Shown here: positions 1-5,842 of the stretch, piece by piece | Layout of the letters: the number at the start of each line of letters is the position of its first letter | How positions within the stretch are numbered: the first letter of the stretch is position 1 | Source: Candidatus Cloacimonadota bacterium | GTDB taxonomy: Bacteria > Cloacimonadota > Cloacimonadia > Cloacimonadales > WRIO01 | Direction: 5' to 3' | DNA length: 8,535 bases | Assembly (NCBI GenBank): GCA_023230175.1 | Contig: JALNXV010000141.1 | Coordinates: 1-8,535 of the forward strand | Position numbers and translations under genes: made by a program | Notes under the pieces: generated by a model | Told to the model about the DNA's origin: nothing | Seen by the model: the letters and a program-made list of their open reading frames with translations, nothing else | The model's database searches: none

Positions 1-9
1 AAACATAGT

Positions 10-15
10 ATTATA
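10..15 (-). promoter_or_regulatory. Possible -10 box of a leftward promoter
   Basis: Read on the minus strand, these bases are a perfect TATAAT. No good -35 box sits at the usual 17-base spacing; a TTGATA lies 21 bases upstream, which is too far. In a sequence this AT-rich a perfect -10 can occur by chance. If real, transcription would start at about position 3 and serve a gene beyond the left edge, in the same direction as the dapB operon. Confidence 0.2.
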
Positions 16-107
16 ACTTTACAAAACAAAAATAAATATCAACAAAGCACTATTTGATTTACATTTATTAATTTATAAATATAAATATACAAAATAAGTA
101 ATATTTA

Positions 108-238
108 AGGCTATTGAATAATATTGTTGTGCGAGCATCCTTGCTTGCACTAAAAACCTTAAGTGATAAGTATTCAATATTTTATGAAACTACAAGTTGG
201 AAGCTTGTAGAACAATAATTGAAATTATTCAACAGTCT
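108..238. repeat. Nested palindromic (cloverleaf-like) element, REP/MITE-like or structured RNA
   Basis: An outer stem pairs 108-122 with 224-238 (one A-C mismatch at 113/233, one G-T pair at 110/236), then 123-128 with 211-216, leaving a 7-base bulge at 217-223. Directly against this stem sit two strong hairpins. The first is 129-137 with 142-150 (9 pairs including one G-T, loop TCCT). The second is 190-196 with 204-210 (7 perfect pairs, loop TTGGAAG). A weak middle arm pairs 158-161 with 167-170. An alternative pairing is 112-120 with 171-179. The hairpin arms are the only G+C-rich parts of the surrounding intergenic DNA. It encodes no protein. A REP/BIME-like palindrome or small non-autonomous element in the 3' region of the operon is most likely; a structured RNA is possible. 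Confidence 0.5.
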
Positions 239-320
239 CTATTTGTATTGTTTTACAAGATTGATAGTCATTGAAATTCAATAAATTTTAAAGAAATAAA
301 TTACTCAAAGAGGTTAATAT

Positions 321-353
321 ATGAGATTGTTAAATAATGTTGAGCACCATTAG
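321..353 (+). other. 10-codon mini-ORF with a Shine-Dalgarno sequence
   Basis: An ATG at 321 is preceded by AGAGG seven bases upstream and reads MRLLNNVEHH before a TAG. Its end overlaps the inverted repeat at 346-380, which is followed by five T residues, so the layout resembles a leader peptide with an attenuator. No plus-strand gene follows (the next gene is on the other strand), so a chance open frame is the likeliest explanation. Confidence 0.12.
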
Positions 354-387
354 ATTTTTTATTGAAAATATTTTAATGGTAGTTTTT
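346..387 (+). terminator. Inverted repeat followed by a T-run, possible rightward terminator
   Basis: ACCATTA (346-352) pairs with TAATGGT (374-380), and an inner ATTTT/AAAAT pairing can shorten the loop. On the plus strand the stem is followed by AG and five T residues (383-387). The stem is A+T-rich and therefore weak. There is no obvious plus-strand transcript for it to end, and on the minus strand no T-run follows, so its role for the dapB operon is doubtful. Confidence 0.25.
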
Positions 388-413
388 AATCTAAAATAAT
401 TGAGTAGATTAAA
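385..413. repeat. 8-base inverted repeat just past the leftward operon
   Basis: TTTAATCT (385-392) and AGATTAAA (406-413) are perfect inverted copies with a 13-base loop, four bases beyond the stop codon of the last leftward gene. It could form a hairpin in the mRNA 3' end and protect it or help termination. It lacks a T-tract on the minus strand, so it is not a standard intrinsic terminator. Confidence 0.3.
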
Positions 414-416
414 TAT

Positions 417-773
417 TTATGATTTAGTAATTATATCACTAAATGTAGTTTTGAGAAGTTTCTTTTTATCTTCTTTTATAAAGTGTTTGTTTAATTGTTG
501 ATATATAAGTTTTTCGATAGTGCTATTATTGGCACAGATAAAAGTTTCTGAAATAACATTATGATTAAAATCAGCAATAGTTACATAGGGAAAGGTGAGT
601 TTTAATAAGCGAAAAAAGAGAATTTCATTATTTGAAAGTAAGTTTGAGTTGATAATAATCATTGCAGATTCCTGAAGATACTGTAAAAGTGTTTCGGTAT
701 TGTTACATTTGACAGTATATTTTTCCTGATGTTTGAGTTCAATATCGATGTTATAAATTATAATTTGAGCCAT
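417..773 (-). CDS. Hypothetical protein, possibly a degenerate receiver-like fold
   Basis: I do not recognise this 118-residue protein. It starts 3 bases after the stop of the radical SAM gene, so it is almost certainly the last gene of the same operon and translationally coupled; only a weak GTGAG precedes the ATG. It has no signal peptide, membrane segment or cysteine motif. Alternating hydrophobic strands and helices can be read: a strand at 2-9, a helix at 26-36, a strand at 37-42 (AMIIINSN), a helix at 48-60 and a strand at 62-68. The segment at 37-68 resembles the phospho-acceptor strand, following helix and next strand of response-regulator receivers, but Asn replaces the acceptor Asp. 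The C-terminal 20 residues are lysine-rich. The receiver resemblance is inference from pattern only; a species-limited protein of another fold is equally possible. Confidence 0.75.
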   Translation of the reverse strand: MAQIIIYNIDIELKHQEKYTVKCNNTETLLQYLQESAMIIINSNLLSNNEILFFRLLKLTFPYVTIADFNHNVISETFICANNSTIEKLIYQQLNKHFIKEDKKKLLKTTFSDIITKS

Positions 774-776
774 AAT

Positions 777-3302
777 TTACTCACTACACAATAATTCTTT
801 TCTACAAATATCAATATTTCCTGTTGAGTGACGTTCGATGTTAAAGATAAACTTTAAGATATCAAAGACCGAGGCACCATTTATCTTTTTGATAATTTGG
901 AAGGTATTGTTTTCTAATGGTTCTATAGAATAGATAATATCTTTGAGGTTAACTTGTTTTTCTTTGCCTTTTCTAACTTTAGTAAAAGTGAAATTTTTAT
1001 TAGTAATATATTGTGAGATATACATTTCAATAGGATATGAATTATTGAAATTGATATTTAAGAGTTCAGTATCAAAAGCACTAATAGGAATGTAGTTTTT
1101 AAAATATTCTTTATCTTTATAGCAAAGGATTGCCTTAGTAAATTCTAAGTCTCTTATTTTAAATCTTTGTAATTCTTTAATTAAGATATTTTCATCAACA
1201 TATTCAGATAGCCATATATCAAAAAATTCATTTTCTCCTTCGATTCCTGAAGATAGGGGAGGGCAAAATGCTGTTTTTGGGTGTGGATTAAATCCTTGTG
1301 AAAAGGTAACCTTGAGATTTGAAAGCATTAAGAATCTATGTACTAATCTTAAGAAATCAAGATGAGTAAAGTATTTTAAATCATTTAATTTAGAATAAAA
1401 AATTCTATAAAGGTAATTGCTTTGAATATTTAGATTTTGAGGTATTTCCGGATGAGTATTATCAGTTTGCGATTTAATCATAGGGATAAAAGTTTGTTGA
1501 TTATCGTTAGAAATAATAGTTTTTTGATCAGCTAACATAATATAATTGTCAGTATTACACGCACCGCAAGCTTTGCAATTATGTTTATTTTGATTTGTTA
1601 TGGCATTAGTTTTACAGTCAGGAGTGGTTACTGCTTGTTGAGCTTTTAAAAGTTCTTGTTTTAGAAAATTTTTAGTTACACCGATATTGATGTTATCCCA
1701 TGGTAGAGGTGCGTCAATCTCAAAACCGTTAATGGGTTTATACCAATTATAATTTAGTTTTTTTGCAGCATTTGTCCAAATGTCATAGTCAAAGAATTCT
1801 CGCCAAGCATCAAATTTTGCACCATCTTTGTATGCTGATTCTAAGACAAAGGCAGTATCTTTATCTCCTCTGCATAATACAGCTTCAAGAAAAGATAACT
1901 CGATTGTGTGGTAACTGATTTTGATGAATTTATATTTGAGTAGGGAGTGTTTTATTTTTAAGGCTTTCTTTAAAACAGACTCTTCATCATTCATTTTTGC
2001 CCATTGGAAAGGAGTTCCTGGTTTTGGTACAAATGGTGAAATGGAGACATTAATACGCATTTTTTTATTTGTAAAAGCAATAATATTCTCGACAAGAGTA
2101 ATAATTCCTTCTATGTCTTCATCTTCTTCATAAGGTAAACCAATCATAAAATAAAGTTTAACTAATTTTGCACCGGCATCAAAGGCAAATTTGATTGCAT
2201 TTAAAATGTCATCTTCTGTAAGGTTTTTGTTTATAACGTCTCTAAGCCTTTGAGTGCCTGCTTCCGGAGCTAACGTGATGCCTGTTTTTTTAATTTGATT
2301 GAGTAATTCTGCAAGATTTAAATCAAGGTTATCTATGCGTAATGAAGGTAGGCTAAGAGATGTTCCTGTTCCGCTTAAGGTATTGATTAATTCTGTTAAT
2401 AATGGTTTAATACAAGTATAATCGCTTGATGATAATGACATTAAACTTGCTTGATCCCAACCTGAATTTTGAATATCTGATAGTAATTGTTTTATGATGA
2501 TATCGGGATTTTTTTCTCTGACCGGTCTGTAAAACATACCTGCTTGACAAAACCTGCATCCTCTGGAACAACCTCTCATTATTTCGGCAGTATATCGATT
2601 ATGAGTGCCTTCTAAGAGTGGAACAATTTGAGGGAAATGAGTATCTTCTGATTTTGTAAAAGACATATATTTTGCAGCGTGGATAGTTTTATCTTTAGAA
2701 TACTCCGGAAGATACATATAATCAAGCTTTGCAAGACGTTCAAGTCTTTTTTGGCGTGATTTTTCTTGTTTAAAAATATTTTTTATTTCAATTATACCTT
2801 CTTCTGCTTCTCCTATAAAAAAGGCATCAATAAATAAACTTAGAGGTTGCGGGTTAATTGCGTTTATACCACCCGCCATAATAATAGGGTCATCGTTGTT
2901 TCTTTGAGTATTTCTTAAATTGATTTGAGCTAATTCTAAGGTATATAAGATATTAGTATAGATGAGCTCGGTTTGTAAAGTAAAGCATAAACAATCAAAA
3001 TCTTTTAGAGCTCTTTTTGATTCTATAGCGTATAGAGGAATGTTTTCAGCAAGTAATTTATCACCAAAATCCGGCCAGGGAGTATATGCACGATCTGCCA
3101 TAGCATCAACTTGTTTATTGATGATGGAATAAAGGATTTTGATGCCAAGATGAGAAATCCCGAGTTCATAAGTATCCGGATAGATAAAGCAAAATTTTGT
3201 ATTATAAGCATTAAAATCTTTGTGAAATGTATTTATTTCATGGTCAATGTATCGTAATGGTTTTTCAACTTGGGCTAGCAAGTTATTAATATTTTTATTC
3301 AT
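777..3302 (-). CDS. Radical SAM protein (TIGR03960-like) fused to radical SAM-linked domain (TIGR03936/DUF2344-like)
   Basis: This 841-residue protein joins two proteins that are often separate. Residues about 35-170 form a B12-binding-like fold (YPDTYELGISHLG, then MAGGINAINPQPLS and FIGEAEEG) without a DxHxxG cobalamin motif. Residues about 235-470 are the radical SAM barrel, with the [4Fe-4S] cysteines C245, C249 and C252 in GCSRGCRFC, and with LAPEAGTQRLR and YFMIGLPYE further on. A linker carries a second cysteine group (C563, C576, C579, C582; CKACGAC) that could bind zinc or iron. Residues about 630-841 are the linked domain (FTHLDFLR, FSQGFNPHPK). The substrate is unknown; a role in RNA or ribosome modification is inferred only because relatives often neighbour RNase E/G and L21 genes. 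It starts 28 bases after the RodZ-like gene, without a visible Shine-Dalgarno sequence. Domain identity is firm; function is open. Confidence 0.93.
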   Translation of the reverse strand: MNKNINNLLAQVEKPLRYIDHEINTFHKDFNAYNTKFCFIYPDTYELGISHLGIKILYSIINKQVDAMADRAYTPWPDFGDKLLAENIPLYAIESKRALKDFDCLCFTLQTELIYTNILYTLELAQINLRNTQRNNDDPIIMAGGINAINPQPLSLFIDAFFIGEAEEGIIEIKNIFKQEKSRQKRLERLAKLDYMYLPEYSKDKTIHAAKYMSFTKSEDTHFPQIVPLLEGTHNRYTAEIMRGCSRGCRFCQAGMFYRPVREKNPDIIIKQLLSDIQNSGWDQASLMSLSSSDYTCIKPLLTELINTLSGTGTSLSLPSLRIDNLDLNLAELLNQIKKTGITLAPEAGTQRLRDVINKNLTEDDILNAIKFAFDAGAKLVKLYFMIGLPYEEDEDIEGIITLVENIIAFTNKKMRINVSISPFVPKPGTPFQWAKMNDEESVLKKALKIKHSLLKYKFIKISYHTIELSFLEAVLCRGDKDTAFVLESAYKDGAKFDAWREFFDYDIWTNAAKKLNYNWYKPINGFEIDAPLPWDNINIGVTKNFLKQELLKAQQAVTTPDCKTNAITNQNKHNCKACGACNTDNYIMLADQKTIISNDNQQTFIPMIKSQTDNTHPEIPQNLNIQSNYLYRIFYSKLNDLKYFTHLDFLRLVHRFLMLSNLKVTFSQGFNPHPKTAFCPPLSSGIEGENEFFDIWLSEYVDENILIKELQRFKIRDLEFTKAILCYKDKEYFKNYIPISAFDTELLNINFNNSYPIEMYISQYITNKNFTFTKVRKGKEKQVNLKDIIYSIEPLENNTFQIIKKINGASVFDILKFIFNIERHSTGNIDICRKELLCSE

Positions 3303-3330
3303 AATTTTTTATTTTCTATTTGGTTAATTA

Positions 3331-4047
3331 TTAAAATTTGGAGAAATCAATTTCTTGATTTAGGGGTGTTTTCTTATTGTTAAAGATTAAAAGATTGACA
3401 TAGTCGGTATTGTCATTTAGATAATTATGATTATTATTTAAGGGTCTTTGTGGTGTTATTTCTTGAGTATTAGTTTTATTTGAAGTATCAATTTTTGTAG
3501 TGTTTATAACTGTGATGTTATCATCATTAATTTGATTAGTTTTATTAAATATCTCTCTGTGCTTAGTCCAAAGAGAATCAACATCTGTTTCAATTTTTTC
3601 TTCAGCAATCGGTTTTTCTTTATTATCAGAAAAAGCAAGTTGTTCTCTTATCGCCTTAAAAGACATAGATCCTTGCTTGTAAAATTTTATTACAGATAAT
3701 GATAAGACAAAGACTAATAATATTAATAGTACAAAATATATAAGTCCCATTGATAATAAAATGGGTCTTTTCCTCTTTTTTGCAGTGTTAATTTTAATTG
3801 GAGGTTCAGTTTTTTTATCAAATTTTGCTTTTATATTTCTTAATACTAGTTCTTCATCACCACCTAAAGCTCTACAATAAGTAATAACCATAATTTTGAT
3901 GAAACCAATGTCACCGATTGCATCAAAATCGTCGTTTTCTATTTGGTTTAATATATACTCTTTTAATTTTATTTCTTCAGAAATTTTTGAAATACTAAGA
4001 TTTTGAGATTCTCTTTTTTCTTTTAAATATTTTCCTATACTGTCCAT
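3331..4047 (-). CDS. RodZ-like helix-turn-helix membrane protein
   Basis: The 238-residue protein has the layout of RodZ, the inner-membrane protein that binds MreB and helps keep rod shape. Residues 1-75 are a cytoplasmic helix-turn-helix domain of the HTH_25 type (IGKYLKEKRESQNLS, then FIKIMVITYCRALGGDEE). F49 and Y57 match the first and last aromatic positions of the usual FxxGYxRxYA segment, but its central GY is replaced by IM. A basic stretch (KKRKRP, 90-95) precedes one membrane helix at about 96-121. The remaining 115 residues should be periplasmic and are low-complexity, rich in Asn and Thr from about 165, with no recognisable DUF4115 beta domain. It is thus shorter than E. coli RodZ (about 337). 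A strong Shine-Dalgarno sequence overlapping the dapF stop fixes the start. A plain membrane-anchored regulator is the alternative. Confidence 0.85.
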   Translation of the reverse strand: MDSIGKYLKEKRESQNLSISKISEEIKLKEYILNQIENDDFDAIGDIGFIKIMVITYCRALGGDEELVLRNIKAKFDKKTEPPIKINTAKKRKRPILLSMGLIYFVLLILLVFVLSLSVIKFYKQGSMSFKAIREQLAFSDNKEKPIAEEKIETDVDSLWTKHREIFNKTNQINDDNITVINTTKIDTSNKTNTQEITPQRPLNNNHNYLNDNTDYVNLLIFNNKKTPLNQEIDFSKF

Positions 4048-4049
4048 TA

Positions 4050-4058
4050 CTCCTCCTT
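4050..4058 (-). promoter_or_regulatory. Strong Shine-Dalgarno sequence of the RodZ-like gene
   Basis: On the minus strand these bases read AAGGAGGAG and end two bases before the ATG; the GGAGG core lies about five bases from it. The site overlaps the dapF stop codon, so ribosomes ending dapF sit on it. It is the strongest such site in the window and settles the start codon. Confidence 0.8.
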
Positions 4059-4851
4059 AAAGCTCAATAAATGTTTCAAATATCTGATTTACTTTACCTG
4101 ATAAGAAACATTTATTATTTTCTTTAATCTCAATATTAACTTCGCCTCCAGGTAAAGAAACATTAATAATATTTTCTAAATTATAAAATTTATAGGCAAT
4201 AAAAGCAGATGCACAAGAACCTGTTCCACAAGCTAAAGTTATACCTGTTCCACGTTCCCAAACTTTAACAGAAATATGGTTTTTATTAATAATCTGAACC
4301 GATTCAATGTTAGCTTTGTCCGGAAAAGTGTTCCAAGATTCTAGTATTTTGCCGTAATATTGAATGTCATTATGTATTGTAACATTATTTATTATAACGA
4401 AGTGCGGATTCCCGATACTTAAAAAGTATCCTTGGATTTCAGTGTCGTCAATTTTTATATTGATTAGGTTGTCATTTAATAATTTAGTATTGCCGATTTT
4501 TGCCTTGATTAAATCTGTTTCAGGGTAATACTGACAAGTCTTTATACCTGCTAATGTATTGATTTGGAGTATTTCTTTTTTAAGTTTTAGATATAGATAT
4601 TTACATACACATCTAAGAGCTGTGCCACACATTTCTGCCTCAGATCCGTCATTGTTAAACATCCTCATTTTAGCATCGACTTCACAATTTGAATCTATTA
4701 AAACAATGCCGTCTGCACCAATGCCAAAATGCCTGTCACTCCATTTTATTGAGACACTGCTCCAGTTAATCTGACTACAATCTATATCTGTTATATCAAA
4801 AAAGATATAGTCGTTCCCTTGCCCATGCATTTTAATGGCTTTGAGTAGCAT
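4057..4851 (-). CDS. dapF: Diaminopimelate epimerase
   Basis: DapF interconverts LL- and meso-diaminopimelate by a two-cysteine, cofactor-free mechanism in the cytoplasm; meso-DAP goes to peptidoglycan and lysine. The 264 residues match the family length. The hallmarks are in order: KMHGQGNDY (7-15), GADGIVL (45-51), NNDGSEAEMCG with catalytic C75, GNPH (147-150), and ERGTGITLACGTGSCAS (199-215) with catalytic C208. The first cysteine motif reads CGTALRC where CGNGxRC is usual, so the Asn-Gly next to the catalytic cysteine is Thr-Ala; both catalytic cysteines remain, so I expect an active enzyme. The gene starts inside the end of dapB (20-base overlap). The start MLLKAIKMHG gives the family's normal N-terminus, and GAGG lies nine bases upstream. 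Confidence 0.97.
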   Translation of the reverse strand: MLLKAIKMHGQGNDYIFFDITDIDCSQINWSSVSIKWSDRHFGIGADGIVLIDSNCEVDAKMRMFNNDGSEAEMCGTALRCVCKYLYLKLKKEILQINTLAGIKTCQYYPETDLIKAKIGNTKLLNDNLINIKIDDTEIQGYFLSIGNPHFVIINNVTIHNDIQYYGKILESWNTFPDKANIESVQIINKNHISVKVWERGTGITLACGTGSCASAFIAYKFYNLENIINVSLPGGEVNIEIKENNKCFLSGKVNQIFETFIEL

Positions 4852-5611
4852 TTAGCATTACCTCAGAAAAAATATCTTTAAAATTATGAATTCCTTTTAT
4901 TTTACAGGCATATCTTGCTGCCATTAAGGCACCTATTGCAAAACCTCTTCTGCTTTTTGCAGAGTGTTTAATTTCTATTTCATCAAAGATGGAATCAAAG
5001 CCAATCTGATGCTTGCCGGATATTTCTCCGGCTCTGATTGATGTAAATGAAAATTCATTTGTTTCTAATGCTTGATTGTTTAGGTCATAACGAACCTTTT
5101 CTTTGCCTTGAAATGTATTTAATATGATTTCAGATAATATCTTAGCTGTCCCGGAGGGAGAATCGGCTTTTTTCTTATGATGTGCCTCTATTCCATAAAT
5201 ATCATATAAATTTGTGTCACCAATAAGTTTTGAAGAATAATTAATTATTTGGTAAAAAAGATTCATTCCTATTGAATAATTTGAACCATAAATTAGAGTG
5301 GAAGTTGTAAAGTTGTGTTTTTTTTTGAGTTCTTCAATTTTATGAAACCATCCTGTTGTGCCGGAGATAACCGGTTTGTTATATTTAAGAGCGTTATCGA
5401 TTATATTAAAAGCATATATAGGATGAGTGAATTCAATTATGGCGTCACATTCATTTATCTTACTGTTGTCTAATGTTTTATTATATTTATTGTCTTTAGG
5501 TTCGATGATATCTATGATGTCACAATTTATAGAAATGGCTTCATTTTCTATGATATGCCCCATATTTCCATATCCGATTAGCAATATTTTTATTTTTCTA
5601 ACATCACTCAT
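4832..5611 (-). CDS. dapB: 4-hydroxy-tetrahydrodipicolinate reductase
   Basis: DapB reduces the dihydrodipicolinate-level intermediate to tetrahydrodipicolinate with NAD(P)H, the second dedicated step of DAP/lysine synthesis. The 259 residues fit the family. The N-terminal Rossmann domain shows GYGNMG at 13-18 and IIEFTHP at 58-64, followed by SGTTGW at 83-88. The catalytic domain has the signature EAHHKKKADSPSGTA (142-156), in which H145 or H144 and K148 match the catalytic His and Lys of E. coli DapB. RAGEISGKHQIGF (193-205) and SRRGFAIGA (220-228) complete the family pattern. It is the first gene of the leftward operon, with GGAG six bases before the ATG. dapA and lysA are not in the window. 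Confidence 0.97.
   Translation of the reverse strand: MSDVRKIKILLIGYGNMGHIIENEAISINCDIIDIIEPKDNKYNKTLDNSKINECDAIIEFTHPIYAFNIIDNALKYNKPVISGTTGWFHKIEELKKKHNFTTSTLIYGSNYSIGMNLFYQIINYSSKLIGDTNLYDIYGIEAHHKKKADSPSGTAKILSEIILNTFQGKEKVRYDLNNQALETNEFSFTSIRAGEISGKHQIGFDSIFDEIEIKHSAKSRRGFAIGALMAARYACKIKGIHNFKDIFSEVMLNATQSH
4861..4864 (-). promoter_or_regulatory. Shine-Dalgarno sequence of dapF inside dapB
   Basis: GAGG on the minus strand lies nine bases ahead of the dapF ATG at 4851. It sits within the last codons of dapB, so dapF translation probably depends on ribosomes finishing dapB. Confidence 0.55.
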
Positions 5612-5617
5612 TCATTG

Positions 5618-5621
5618 CTCC
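5618..5621 (-). promoter_or_regulatory. Shine-Dalgarno sequence of dapB
   Basis: GGAG on the minus strand lies six bases before the dapB ATG at 5611. A second ATG at 5615 lies between them but meets a stop after three codons, so the start at 5611 is the real one. Confidence 0.65.
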
Positions 5622-5639
5622 ATATTAGTTTTTTGCTAA

Positions 5640-5666
5640 TTTATATTTTAATAGTAATTTTGTCAA
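5640..5666 (-). promoter_or_regulatory. Sigma70-type promoter of the dapB operon
   Basis: On the minus strand a perfect TTGACA (5661-5666) is followed after 15 bases by TATAAA (5640-5645); TAAATT at a 17-base spacing is the alternative -10. Just upstream, 5670-5684 is an AT-only palindrome (seven-base arms) that could act as an UP element. Transcription would start near 5633, giving a short leader of about 22 bases that includes the Shine-Dalgarno site. The small inverted repeat ATTAG/CTAAT at 5624-5640 overlaps this start. The spacing is shorter than ideal, hence moderate confidence. Confidence 0.5.
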
Positions 5667-5745
5667 TATAAAATATAATATTTTGTTTTTAAGTCCATCA
5701 AATTTTTAGTCTTTGATAAACTTGTAATAGCATAATCTATCAGTC

Positions 5746-5754
5746 TGTTAATAT
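5746..5754 (+). promoter_or_regulatory. xseA: Possible extended -10 promoter for xseA
   Basis: TGTTAATAT on the plus strand fits an extended -10 (TGnTAnnnT). No good -35 box lies upstream, which extended -10 promoters tolerate. Transcription would start near 5761 and leave a leader of about 80 bases before xseA. The call rests on one short motif in AT-rich DNA. Confidence 0.25.
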
Positions 5755-5842
5755 GATTATTGAAAAAGATTCATCAGAAGAAATTAGACCTCAACAGAAA
5801 ACTAATACATTATTTTGAAAAAAATATTGACTTTTTTGATAA

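Larger units (their letters stand above)
1..416. other. Non-coding region left of the leftward operon
   Basis: This 416-base stretch is very AT-rich and has many stops in all frames, with no reading frame that looks like a gene. It holds a possible outward-pointing promoter near the left edge, a nested palindromic element at 108-238, a 10-codon mini-ORF at 321-353, and two inverted repeats at 346-380 and 385-413. Frame 1 on the plus strand is open from the edge to a TGA near 55. That could be the tail of a gene outside the window, but 18 codons of low-complexity sequence cannot support this. Confidence 0.7.

Noticed and set aside
1..57. Tail of a plus-strand gene entering from the left
   Set aside because: Frame 1 is open for 18 codons only and its translation is low-complexity, so there is nothing to support a gene.
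108..238. Integron attC site or tRNA/tmRNA
   Set aside because: The palindrome has no RYYYAAC/GTTRRRY core pair in the right orientation, no T-loop or anticodon-arm sequence and no CCA-type acceptor end.
108..238. CRISPR array
   Set aside because: The hairpins differ from one another and there are no direct repeats with even spacers.
1921..2133. Plus-strand open frame of 70 codons
   Set aside because: It lies wholly antisense to the conserved radical SAM domain, has low-complexity content and no family resemblance.
3023..3211. Minus-strand open frame of 62 codons
   Set aside because: It is a shifted frame within the radical SAM gene, whose own frame carries the conserved motifs.
4559..4774. 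Plus-strand open frame of 71 codons
   Set aside because: It is antisense to dapF across the catalytic motif and shows no protein family features.
5427..5639. Plus-strand open frame of 70 codons across the dapB start
   Set aside because: It is antisense to the dapB Rossmann domain and overlaps the dapB promoter region; its hydrophobic look comes from AT-rich antisense sequence.
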